From assembly GCA_027063545.1 (NCBI GenBank), contig JAMORN010000255.1:1-8713 (forward strand): a stretch of DNA of 8,713 nt. Reading direction: 5' to 3'. The stretch is from JAMORN01 sp027063545 [NCBI: bacterium] (GTDB lineage Bacteria > JAMORN01). Both the position numbers and the translations under genes were made by a program. Below the pieces are notes generated by a model. It saw nothing but the letters and a program-made list of their open reading frames with translations, did not search any database and had not been told where the DNA came from. This document shows, one piece after another, positions 1 to 7,047 of the stretch. Positions within the stretch are counted from its first letter, which is position 1; each line of letters begins with the position of its first letter.

Positions 1-265
1 CTATCCCTGTGGCTAAAATTGTATATATTAAAATTTTTTCAGCAAAAGAAATTCCTATATTAGATAGAAAGTTGTCTATTGATAAAATTGCTATAGTTCC
101 AAATCCATATATAGGCACAAAAGGTCCAAAAAGAAAACCTCTATTAACAAGTTTTTTACTTGTAAAATATACATAAGAAACCTCTATAATCCACCCTAAA
201 AAGCTATATATAAAGAAATACAATAAAAAAAGTTCAAATTTTAGAGAAATTATATCTATTTCCAT
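1..265 (-). CDS. CmpB-like putative ABC-transporter permease family membrane protein, N-terminal part (runs off left edge)
   Basis: This open frame starts with ATG at 265 and continues for 88 codons without a stop to the window edge. Residues about 9-28 are strongly hydrophobic and lead into a YSFLGWIIE motif. A short loop with KKLVNRGF and FGPFVPIYGFG follows, then more hydrophobic sequence. The combination of FLGW-IE, NRGF and GP-PIYGFG is the signature of the family annotated as putative ABC transporter permease (ABC_trans_CmpB, PF06541), whose biochemical role is not established. The gene lies 19 bases after the CDF stop on the same strand, so co-transcription is likely. No Shine-Dalgarno precedes the ATG (the 19 bases are only A and T), so translation may depend on coupling to the CDF gene. 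Family assignment is from memory of the motifs, and the missing C-terminus cannot be assessed. Confidence 0.8.
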   Translation of the reverse strand, partial: MEIDIISLKFELFLLYFFIYSFLGWIIEVSYVYFTSKKLVNRGFLFGPFVPIYGFGTIAILSIDNFLSNIGISFAEKILIYTILATGI

Positions 266-284
266 ATTATTAAAATATAAAAAA

Positions 285-1424
285 TTAAAAAGGTAAGTCA
301 ATATTTATAGAAATATCTTTAATAGTTGGAAATTTATTTTTTATATTATTTATAATATCTGATAAAATCTTTTCATTTCTTTTTTCTGTCTCTAAATTTA
401 AATCAAAAATAAGATTAAAGTATCTGTTGTTTCCAACAATTCTTATATCATGAGCAGATTCTAAACAAGGATATTTTTTGGATAGTTCATTTTTTATGTA
501 ATTTGAAATAGCATTGTATAAAGGATGATCTCTATTTATAGGATCTATATGAACAACAACATGACCAGGAAATTTTGATTTTACATCTAATTCTATCATA
601 TCAGAGAGATTGTGAGCTTCTGTTAAACCCATATTATCAGGAATTTCTATATGAAATGAAATATTATATACTCCTCCAAAGTTATGAACAACAATATCAT
701 GTATCCCTAAGACTTTATCGTATTTTTTAATAATCTCTTTTATTTCTTTAATAATTTCTGGATTTTCGTTTGCTGTTATTAAAGGTGTAGATGACTCTAT
801 TATTAACTCATAAGATACATGAAATAAAAATAAAGATACCAAAATACCAGCTATTGCATCAGCATAAATAAAACCAAACTTAGACGCAAAAATTCCTATA
901 ATTACTATAATTGTAGATAAAGCATCACTTCTATGATGTTGTCCTTCTGCTATTAAAGAAGGAGAATTAGATTCTTTCCCCAAATATATAGAAAGCCGTG
1001 CCATAAACTCCTTTATAAATATTGTTGATATAACCAAAACTAACCCAATATTATCTAACTCTATAGGATTTGGATCCTTGAATTTTAAAATAGATTCCTT
1101 TAAAAACTCTAGCCCCACCACAAATATTAAGGTAGCAATAATAATAGATGAAATCAAATCAATTCGTCTATGACCAAATGGATGATTTTTATCAAACCCC
1201 TTATTTGATATTTTTGCTGTTACTAAAACAATAACAGAAGTAACAACATCAGATAATGAATGAACACCATCCGCTATTAAAGCAATACTATCTGATAATA
1301 TCCCATAAAATATCTTTATAACAGAAATTAAAATATTCCCTAAAATACTTAATATACTTTCAAAATACCCCGCTTTTTGGGGGTCTTTCGCATCTATTGG
1401 GATTATATACTTAAAAAAACTCAT
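285..1424 (-). CDS. Cation diffusion facilitator (CDF) family metal exporter with duplicated C-terminal domain
   Basis: This is an inner-membrane exporter that would remove divalent metal (most likely Zn2+, possibly Co/Cd/Fe) from the cytoplasm by proton antiport. Six hydrophobic segments span about residues 22-206. The transport site is H55-xxx-D59 and H163-xxx-D167, the HD/HD arrangement common in zinc-type CDFs. The second site, D78-xx-H81-xxx-H85 (DKNHPFGH), matches the FieF site. The C-terminal domain (about 222-297) has H242, H258, H271, H292 and D294, aligning with FieF H232, H248, H261, H283 and D285. The protein is 379 residues against about 300 for typical CDFs. The extra sequence (about 303-377) is a second, diverged copy of that domain. 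The start is supported by AGAGG at 1433-1437, eight bases upstream. The gene begins 21 bases after the U-tract of the hairpin that follows ilvC, so it may be expressed by read-through or from an unseen promoter. Substrate is inferred. Confidence 0.93.
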   Translation of the reverse strand: MSFFKYIIPIDAKDPQKAGYFESILSILGNILISVIKIFYGILSDSIALIADGVHSLSDVVTSVIVLVTAKISNKGFDKNHPFGHRRIDLISSIIIATLIFVVGLEFLKESILKFKDPNPIELDNIGLVLVISTIFIKEFMARLSIYLGKESNSPSLIAEGQHHRSDALSTIIVIIGIFASKFGFIYADAIAGILVSLFLFHVSYELIIESSTPLITANENPEIIKEIKEIIKKYDKVLGIHDIVVHNFGGVYNISFHIEIPDNMGLTEAHNLSDMIELDVKSKFPGHVVVHIDPINRDHPLYNAISNYIKNELSKKYPCLESAHDIRIVGNNRYFNLIFDLNLETEKRNEKILSDIINNIKNKFPTIKDISINIDLPF

Positions 1425-1445
1425 ATTTAAATCCTCTTATAAATT

Positions 1446-1501
1446 AAAAAAATAAAAAAAGCCCGAAGAGGCTTAAATATACCAATCACCTCCCGGGCTT
1501 T
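1446..1501 (-). terminator. Rho-independent terminator after ilvC (possible attenuator before the CDF gene)
   Basis: On the minus strand AAAGCCCG (1501-1494) pairs with CGGGCTTT (1465-1458). An inner GAGG (1492-1489) pairs with CCTC (1471-1468), leaving one unpaired G on one side, TT on the other and a 17-base loop. The stem runs straight into TTTTTTT-A-TTTTTTT (1460-1446). A shorter alternative hairpin, AAGCC/GGCTT closing a TCTTCG loop, uses the same 3' arm. On the plus strand the hairpin is followed by a much poorer T run, so minus-strand function is favoured. It closes the ilv operon, but it lies only 21 bases from the CDF ATG. Confidence 0.85.
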
Positions 1502-1528
1502 CTATTCATTTCCTATATTTATAAATTT

Positions 1529-2530
1529 CTATTTTTTATTATTAATCCAACTCATTTTACTTCTTAACTCTTTTCCAACTTTTTCAATTAAGTGTTCTTC
1601 TGTCATTCTATATCTAGCATTAAATTCTGGTCTTCCAGCTTCATTTTCTAAAATCCATTCTTTTGCAAATTTACCAGTTTGGATATCCTCTAAAGCCTTT
1701 TTCATTTTTTCTTTAACATCCTTTGTTATAATCTTAGGACCAACTGTTAATGCTCCATATTCTGCTGTGTCAGAAATAGAATAAAACATTCCTTCAATTC
1801 CCTTTTCATATAATAAATCAACAATCAACTTAACTTCATGAAATGTTTCAAAATAAGCAACTTCTGGTTTATATCCTGCTTCTACTAAAGTTTCAAATCC
1901 AGACTTGATTAACTCTACAAGACCACCACACAATACTGCCTGCTCACCAAAAAGATCAGTTTCTGTTTCTTCTTTAAATGTTGATTCAATTATACCAGCT
2001 CTTCCAGCTCCTATACCACACGCATGGGCAAGCGCTAAATCTCTAGCCTTTCCTGTATAATCTTGATATACTGCTATTAAAGCCGGTACTCCAAATCCTT
2101 CTTTATACACTCTTCTAACTAAATGACCAGGTCCCTTTGGAGCAACCATATAAACATCTACATACTCAGGAGGAACTATTCTTCCAAAATGAATATTAAA
2201 ACCATGAGAGAATACTAAAGCATCTCCTTCTTTCAATCCTTTTTTAATATATTTTTCATAAATATCTTTTTGTACTTCATCAGGTATTAAAATTTGAATA
2301 ATATCAGCCTTTTCTGCTGCTTCCTCTATTGAATAAACTTCAAAACCATCCTTTTGGGCTATTTCAGCAGATTTGCTTCCTTTCCTTAATCCAATAATTA
2401 CATTAAAACCACTATCCTTTAAATTTTGTGCTTGAGCATGACCTTGAGAACCATAACCAATTACTGCGATTGTCTTATCCTTTAAAACACTTAAATCCGC
2501 ATCTTTTTCATATAATAATTTGATTTCCAT
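1529..2530 (-). CDS. ilvC: Ketol-acid reductoisomerase (acetohydroxyacid isomeroreductase)
   Basis: This cytoplasmic enzyme catalyses the Mg2+- and NAD(P)H-dependent isomerisation and reduction of acetolactate or acetohydroxybutyrate to the 2,3-dihydroxy acid. The Rossmann motif GYGSQG is at 25-30, followed by a cofactor loop GLRKGSKS (47-54) whose R/K/S residues suggest NADPH use. Family motifs include SHG (108-110), APKGPGH (130-136), [13 protein letters not shown] with Mg ligands D192 and E196, HEVKLIVDL (E232) and [10 protein letters not shown] (S251). The length of 333 residues is normal for a class I enzyme. I start the gene at ATG 2530, not at the in-frame GTG at 2539. An AAGGAG at 2539-2544 lies eight bases before the ATG, whereas it abuts the GTG with no spacing. 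The gene is the last of the ilvDBNC operon, 42 bases after ilvN, and is followed by a strong terminator. Confidence 0.97.
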   Translation of the reverse strand: MEIKLLYEKDADLSVLKDKTIAVIGYGSQGHAQAQNLKDSGFNVIIGLRKGSKSAEIAQKDGFEVYSIEEAAEKADIIQILIPDEVQKDIYEKYIKKGLKEGDALVFSHGFNIHFGRIVPPEYVDVYMVAPKGPGHLVRRVYKEGFGVPALIAVYQDYTGKARDLALAHACGIGAGRAGIIESTFKEETETDLFGEQAVLCGGLVELIKSGFETLVEAGYKPEVAYFETFHEVKLIVDLLYEKGIEGMFYSISDTAEYGALTVGPKIITKDVKEKMKKALEDIQTGKFAKEWILENEAGRPEFNARYRMTEEHLIEKVGKELRSKMSWINNKK

Positions 2531-2538
2531 CTTATTCA

Positions 2539-2544
2539 CTCCTT
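2539..2544 (-). promoter_or_regulatory. ilvC ribosome binding site (decides the start)
   Basis: AAGGAG on the minus strand, with GGAG separated from the ATG at 2530 by eight bases. The upstream GTG overlaps the last base of this motif and cannot be served by it, which settles the start in favour of the ATG. Confidence 0.8.
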
Positions 2545-2572
2545 TTTTTATAAATTTAGTTTTAATAAACTC

Positions 2573-3046
2573 CTATTTTGAGAGAGCGACTTTTCCTGTT
2601 TTTATCATTTCTTTAATTCCATAATTTTTCATTAATTCTATAGCATTCTCTACAGTATGTTCATCACCTGTAAATTCTATTAAAATAAAATCCTTCCCAA
2701 CCTCAACAATATCCCCTTTTAAAGCAGAGGCTAATGTAATTATTTCCTGCCTTGTCTGTTTTGTTGCATTTACTTTTACTAAAGCAAGCTCCCTTGCTAT
2801 ATGATCCTTGTGAGTTAAATTAACAACCTTAATAACATCAATCTGTTTATTTAATTGTTTGATTACCTGCTCTATAACCCTTTCATTACCCTCAACAACA
2901 ATAGTCATTCTTGAAAGTGTTGGGTCTTCTGTCTCACCAACAATGAGAGACGAAATATTATAACCCCTACTTGAAAAAAGACCAGCAATCTGAGCTAAAA
3001 CCCCAAACTGATTTTCAACTAAAACATTTATTATGTGCTTTTTCAT
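2573..3046 (-). CDS. ilvN: Acetolactate (acetohydroxyacid) synthase, regulatory small subunit
   Basis: This is the regulatory subunit that activates IlvB and confers valine feedback inhibition. An N-terminal ACT domain covers about residues 3-77, with the small-subunit signature VENQFGVLAQIAGLFSSRG and YNISSL. N12, G15 and N30 correspond to the valine-contact residues N11, G14 and N29 of E. coli IlvH, so allosteric control is probably retained. The C-terminal half (about 80-157, with ELALVKV near 86-92) is the usual second ferredoxin-like domain. At 157 residues it is a normal single-repeat bacterial subunit. Its ATG overlaps the ilvB stop (ATGA), and GAGGT at 3052-3056, inside the ilvB coding end, lies five bases before the ATG. 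This arrangement is expected to couple translation and balance the two subunits. The name ilvH is used for the same subunit in some genomes. Confidence 0.97.
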   Translation of the reverse strand: MKKHIINVLVENQFGVLAQIAGLFSSRGYNISSLIVGETEDPTLSRMTIVVEGNERVIEQVIKQLNKQIDVIKVVNLTHKDHIARELALVKVNATKQTRQEIITLASALKGDIVEVGKDFILIEFTGDEHTVENAIELMKNYGIKEMIKTGKVALSK

Positions 3047-4737
3047 GCCATACCTCGCATTATTTCGGTTAAGCCTCTACCAGCCGGAACCATTGGAAAT
3101 ACATTTTCTTCTTTTTCTATTACAAATTCTATTAAATAAGGGCCATCATATTCTAAAGCTTTTCTTATGGCATCATCAACTTCTTCTTCTTTGAATACTC
3201 TAATTGCAGGAATATCATAACTCTCTGCTAGTTTAACAAAATCAGGATAATATTTAGTTCCAGTTCCTAAGAATGTACCAGAATAATTTCTGTTCCAGAA
3301 TAATTCCTGCCATTGTCTTACCATTCCTAAATATGAGTTGTTTAAAATAAAAATCTTAACAGGAAGATTTTCATGTTTTATTGTAGCAAGTTCCTGAATA
3401 TTCATCTGAATAGAACCATCACCAGAAAAAACTATAACAGGCTTTCTTTCCTTAAGTTGAGCAACTGCAGCTCCAATAGCAAACGGAAGTCCACTACCCA
3501 TTGTCCCTAAACCACCAGAAGTAAGAAGTTGCTTTTCATATTTAAACTTATAATATTGAGCTACCCACATTTGATGTTGTCCTACATCCGTAGCAATTGC
3601 TACCTCTCCATTTGTTAAATCAGAAGTTCTTTTTATTATCCACTGTGGGTGAAGACGTCCATCTCCATGTGGTAAGTCTAACTGATTTTCTTCTTTTAAC
3701 TTAAGTACAAATTGCTGCCATTCACTATAATCACCAGGTTCAACAATTTTATTCAATTCTTGTAATATTTGTTTAGCGTCCCCTACAACTGGAATGTCTA
3801 CCTTTATAATTTTAGAAATAGAAGCAGAATCTATATCAATATGAGCAATTTTAGCATTAGGAGCAAAAGTTTCAACCTTACCTGTCACTCTATCATCAAA
3901 TCTCACTCCGATAGCAATAATTAGGTCAGATTCATTTATACTTAAATTGGCATATACCGTCCCATGCATTCCTAACATATCTAAATAATACTTATAATCT
4001 GGATCTATTACCCCCAGTCCCATCAAAGTTGAAGTTACAGGAATCTGGGTTTTTTCTAAAAACTCTCTTAACTCTTTTGTTGCACCACTCCATTTTACTC
4101 CACCACCTACATAAACAATAGGCCTTTTAGCCTCTTTAATTGCTTGAGCAAGTTTTTTTATTTGTAAAGGATGTCCTTTATAATTAGGTTTATATCCCCT
4201 TAAGTTTACTTTATCTGGAATAGAAAATTTTTCAACTGTACCTAAAGATATATCTATCGGTAAATCTATCAAAACAGGACCAGGTCTGCCTGTAGAAGCA
4301 ATGTAAAATGCTTCTTTTATAATTCTTGGAAGATCATGTATATTTTTCACTAAATATCTATGCTTTGTAATTGGTCTAACAATACCTGTAATATCAACTT
4401 CTTGGAAAGCATCTGTTCCTATAAGGGTAGTTTTTACCTGACCAGTTATTACTACAATAGGAGAGCTATCCATATTTGCAGTTGCAATACCTGTAACAGT
4501 ATTTGTTGCACCCGGACCACTTGTTACTATAACAACCCCGGGTTTCCCTGTTATTCTTGCATAACCATCCGCAGCATGAGCAGCAGCCTGTTCATGCCTC
4601 GTTAAGATAAATTTAAAATCAGTTTTATTTAAAACATCAAAAACAGGAATAACTGCTCCACCTGGATAACCAAATATATGTTCAACACCAACACTTTTTA
4701 AACTCTCCATTAATATCTGAGCACCAGTATAACTCAC
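3043..4737 (-). CDS. ilvB: Acetolactate (acetohydroxyacid) synthase, catalytic large subunit
   Basis: This thiamine-diphosphate enzyme condenses pyruvate with pyruvate or 2-ketobutyrate, the first common step to valine, leucine and isoleucine. The N-terminal TPP domain carries the activating glutamate E49 in the stretch TRHEQAAAHAADGYAR. The central FAD-binding-type domain (about 190-345) includes VGGGV and GVRFDDRVTGK. The C-terminal domain has the cofactor motif GDG (439-441) through N466-N467. W476 in GMVRQWQ is the tryptophan that favours 2-ketobutyrate in true AHAS enzymes and argues against a catabolic acetolactate synthase. The length of 564 residues is typical. The start is a GTG at 4737. 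An excellent AGGAGG (4744-4749) lies six bases upstream, so I prefer it to the internal Met10. The ilvD stop TAG is embedded in that RBS, and the gene's own stop overlaps the ilvN start. Confidence 0.97.
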   Translation of the reverse strand: MSYTGAQILMESLKSVGVEHIFGYPGGAVIPVFDVLNKTDFKFILTRHEQAAAHAADGYARITGKPGVVIVTSGPGATNTVTGIATANMDSSPIVVITGQVKTTLIGTDAFQEVDITGIVRPITKHRYLVKNIHDLPRIIKEAFYIASTGRPGPVLIDLPIDISLGTVEKFSIPDKVNLRGYKPNYKGHPLQIKKLAQAIKEAKRPIVYVGGGVKWSGATKELREFLEKTQIPVTSTLMGLGVIDPDYKYYLDMLGMHGTVYANLSINESDLIIAIGVRFDDRVTGKVETFAPNAKIAHIDIDSASISKIIKVDIPVVGDAKQILQELNKIVEPGDYSEWQQFVLKLKEENQLDLPHGDGRLHPQWIIKRTSDLTNGEVAIATDVGQHQMWVAQYYKFKYEKQLLTSGGLGTMGSGLPFAIGAAVAQLKERKPVIVFSGDGSIQMNIQELATIKHENLPVKIFILNNSYLGMVRQWQELFWNRNYSGTFLGTGTKYYPDFVKLAESYDIPAIRVFKEEEVDDAIRKALEYDGPYLIEFVIEKEENVFPMVPAGRGLTEIMRGMA

Positions 4738-4743
4738 CGCTAT

Positions 4744-4750
4744 CCTCCTA
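4744..4750 (-). promoter_or_regulatory. ilvB ribosome binding site fused to the ilvD stop codon
   Basis: The minus strand reads TAGGAGG. The TAG ends ilvD and its last two bases are the beginning of the AGGAGG that serves the GTG of ilvB six bases on. A ribosome finishing ilvD stops directly on the next initiation site, consistent with translational coupling. It also supports the GTG start. Confidence 0.8.
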
Positions 4751-6406
4751 TTCTAAAATAGCACCAGTATTTGCTGATTTAACAAGTTTAGAATACCTAG
4801 CAAGCCAACCTGTTTTAATCTTAGGTTCAATAGGTTTCCAGTTAGCTCTTCTTCTTTCAAGTTCTTCTTCCGAAACAAGAAGTTCCAACTTTCTATTATC
4901 TATATCTATTAATATTTCATCTCCATCTTCAACAAGAGCAATTGGTCCACCTGCTGCTGCTTCTGGTGAAATATGCCCTATTGCAGGGCCTCTTGTACCA
5001 CCAGAGAATCTTCCATCTGTAATTAATGCAACACATTCACCAAGCCCCTGTCCCATAATCGCAGATGTAGGAGCAAGCATTTCCCTCATTCCAGGACCGC
5101 CCTTAGGCCCTTCATATCTAATAACAACTACATCACCACATTTTATTTGTTTATTTTTAATTGCTTCCATTGCTTCCTCTTCTGAATTAAACACCCTTGC
5201 CTTACCTTTAAAATATCTCATCTTTTCACTAACAGCAGCAATCTTAATAACACTACCATCTGGTGCTAAATTACCTTTTAATACAGCAATTCCACCTTCT
5301 TTATGGAAAGGATTATCTACAGGTCTTAATATATCTATGCCTATATCAACAGGTTTGAATCTTTCAGCAATCTCCATAACGCTCCATCCACTAGCTGTAG
5401 GATTGTCTTTTAGAAATCTTTTTATAAGATTTAAGACAGCTGGTACTCCACCAGCATTATGTAAGTCCTCCATAAAGTATTCACCACCAGGTCTAAGATT
5501 TGCAATATGAGGTACTTCTTTACCAAGCTCATCAAATTTTTCAAGTGGAAGGTCTACACCTGCAGCATGTGCAATAGCAGGAAGATGTAAAGCAGTATTT
5601 GTAGAACCACCAAGTGCTAAATCCACAACAATAGCGTTATGAAAAGCATTTTCATTCATAAAATGACGAGCTGTAATTCCTTTTTTTACAAGTTCAACAA
5701 TTTTTATTCCAGCATTAAAAGCTATTCTAAATCTTTCTGCTTGTGCTGCTAAAGCAGTTCCGCCAAAAGGAAGTGTCATTCCCATTACTTCTGTTAATAT
5801 TGCCATAGTATTTGCAGTATAAAGTCCTTGGCAAGAACCAGGACCCGGACAAGCTCTAATTTCTAATTCTTTAAGTTCTTCTTCAGAAAGTTCTCCCTTA
5901 TCCCTTTGAGCCATAGCTTCAAATGTATCTCTAACCAATGAGAGTCTCTTACCTTTATAAAAACCGGAATGCATTGGCCCTGCTGTTACAACAATTGCAG
6001 GAATATCAAGCCTTGCAGCAGCAATTAACATCCCAGGAGTTATTTTATCACAATCTGTTAATAACACAATTCCATCCAAAGCATGAGCTCTTGCGACAGA
6101 TTCTATAGAGTCAGCAATTAACTCTCTTAAAGGAAGAGAGTAGTGCATTCCTAAATGTCCCATTGCTATTCCATCACATAATGCAGGTACTCCAAAAATA
6201 AAACTTCTACCTCCACCAGTATGTATACCTTTTTCTATATGTCTTTCTAAATCCCTCATGTCTATATGACCAGGAACTAAATCAGTAAAAGAGGAAGCAA
6301 TTCCTATATATGGACGATTCATATCGCTAGGATCAACACCAGTAGCATACATTAAACACCTTTGTGGAACTCTATCTGAACCTTTTTTTGCTCTATCACT
6401 TATCAT
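4748..6406 (-). CDS. ilvD: Dihydroxy-acid dehydratase
   Basis: This iron-sulfur enzyme dehydrates 2,3-dihydroxy-isovalerate and 2,3-dihydroxy-3-methylvalerate to the 2-keto acids. Family motifs in order are [18 protein letters not shown] (34-51), [11 protein letters not shown] (74-84), [13 protein letters not shown] (115-127), [17 protein letters not shown] (185-201), [10 protein letters not shown] (265-274) and [12 protein letters not shown] (462-473), with S468 at the active-site serine position. C119 and C192 correspond to conserved cluster cysteines. At 45-47 the sequence is PGH, as in the oxygen-sensitive E. coli type, where 2Fe-2S enzymes usually have PCN. The length of 552 residues is normal. 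AAGGAG at 6414-6419, seven bases before the ATG, supports the start. It is the first gene of the ilv block, 65 bases after the DUF4416 stop. Coding GC looks visibly higher than in the envelope genes upstream. Confidence 0.97.
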   Translation of the reverse strand: MISDRAKKGSDRVPQRCLMYATGVDPSDMNRPYIGIASSFTDLVPGHIDMRDLERHIEKGIHTGGGRSFIFGVPALCDGIAMGHLGMHYSLPLRELIADSIESVARAHALDGIVLLTDCDKITPGMLIAAARLDIPAIVVTAGPMHSGFYKGKRLSLVRDTFEAMAQRDKGELSEEELKELEIRACPGPGSCQGLYTANTMAILTEVMGMTLPFGGTALAAQAERFRIAFNAGIKIVELVKKGITARHFMNENAFHNAIVVDLALGGSTNTALHLPAIAHAAGVDLPLEKFDELGKEVPHIANLRPGGEYFMEDLHNAGGVPAVLNLIKRFLKDNPTASGWSVMEIAERFKPVDIGIDILRPVDNPFHKEGGIAVLKGNLAPDGSVIKIAAVSEKMRYFKGKARVFNSEEEAMEAIKNKQIKCGDVVVIRYEGPKGGPGMREMLAPTSAIMGQGLGECVALITDGRFSGGTRGPAIGHISPEAAAGGPIALVEDGDEILIDIDNRKLELLVSEEELERRRANWKPIEPKIKTGWLARYSKLVKSANTGAILE

Positions 6407-6471
6407 TTTTATTCTCCTTTTTATAAATATAAATTTATATAATTTATTGAAACTAAAATAATAAAAATACT
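6407..6471 (-). promoter_or_regulatory. Leader/promoter region of the ilvDBNC operon
   Basis: These 65 bases are almost entirely A and T apart from the RBS. They contain a perfect 14-base palindrome, ATATAAATTTATAT (6427-6440), and several TATAAA-like hexamers, so a promoter or operator may lie here but cannot be pinned down by eye. No T-box, leader peptide with branched-chain codons or GC-rich attenuator hairpin is present. ilvD may therefore also be read through from the DUF4416 gene. Confidence 0.35.
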
Positions 6472-7032
6472 TTATTTTTTCAAATATTTTAAATCCTGTA
6501 ATTGTTTAATATATAACTTTCTTATTTTATTAAAAAAATTAATAACCTTATCATTTTTATAATCAGGATATGTCCAAGGCCAGCTATTGAAAGTTTTATT
6601 TTGATAAAATAGTGTTACTTCAGCGAATATATTATTACCTATATATATTCTATGAGTATAATTTTTTGTGGAGGCAAGGACAACTTTAGCCATAGATAGA
6701 TATCCTGGATCTATATTTACCCTTCGGTTTCCATAACTATCCTGAAATTCTATTTCAATTTTATTAGTAATATTTTTTATATGGGATAACTCTTCCATAT
6801 TTATTAAATTTTCAAAAAATATCCACAATCTATATGTTTGTCCCATTTCATTTATATAATAATCTGTTTCTATAAAATCTTTTGGTATAGTTAATAGAGT
6901 AATTTCATTGTTTAAATATTGGATTAATATATTTTGTATGGGTATTATTAAATCTTGAAAATATTTTTTAGTTATTAATATTCCACAAAATAGTTTAACA
7001 GGATATATAATTTTTTTGGTTTTTACACTCAT
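6472..7032 (-). CDS. DUF4416 family protein of unknown function
   Basis: The molecular function is unknown. I recognise the DUF4416 pattern in this order: PVKLFCGIL (11-19), TDYYINEMG (56-64), RVNIDPGYL (104-112), [16 protein letters not shown] (117-132), EVTLFY (138-143) and WPWTYPDY (151-158). The whole protein of 186 residues has the usual length. It has no signal peptide or membrane segment, so it is probably cytoplasmic. Conserved E/D/H/R residues in these motifs look like an enzyme or nucleotide/metal-binding fold, but this is inference only. The gene begins 15 bases after the stop of the M23 peptidase gene, so the two are likely co-transcribed. The RBS is weak (GAAG about eight bases before the ATG), suggesting modest or coupled translation. 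The reading frame is very AT-rich, in keeping with its upstream neighbours and unlike ilvD. Confidence 0.88.
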   Translation of the reverse strand: MSVKTKKIIYPVKLFCGILITKKYFQDLIIPIQNILIQYLNNEITLLTIPKDFIETDYYINEMGQTYRLWIFFENLINMEELSHIKNITNKIEIEFQDSYGNRRVNIDPGYLSMAKVVLASTKNYTHRIYIGNNIFAEVTLFYQNKTFNSWPWTYPDYKNDKVINFFNKIRKLYIKQLQDLKYLKK

Positions 7033-7047
7033 AGAATTACTTCGGTT

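Noticed and set aside
1430-1494. Leader frame starting at GTG, TTG or ATA behind the perfect SD and reading through the U-tract towards the CDF start
   Set aside because: The GTG and TTG are too close to the SD, and the best-spaced codon is ATA, a very rare start. The frame mostly translates the terminator U-tract.
1486-1509. Eight-codon leader frame (MNRKPGR) overlapping the terminator stem, which could be a leader peptide
   Set aside because: Its upstream SD is weak, it contains no Val/Ile/Leu codons, and a short ATG-to-stop frame here is easily due to chance.
1425-1528. NiCo (czcD-type) or other metal riboswitch upstream of the CDF gene
   Set aside because: The 104-base gap shows a single terminator-style hairpin. 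The multi-helix junction and conserved core of the NiCo class are not visible.
4360-4605. An 81-codon plus-strand open frame
   Set aside because: It lies wholly inside ilvB on the opposite strand, has low-complexity Cys/Ser/Tyr/Asn-rich translation, no family resemblance and no reasonable RBS.
6427-6440. Perfect 14-base palindrome in the ilvD leader as an operator
   Set aside because: It contains only A and T, and in sequence this AT-rich several such palindromes are expected by chance. It is noted in the leader entry only.
6407-6471. T-box or branched-chain attenuation leader before ilvD
   Set aside because: The 65-base gap is too short and has no GC-rich stem, no terminator and no Val/Leu/Ile-rich mini-frame.
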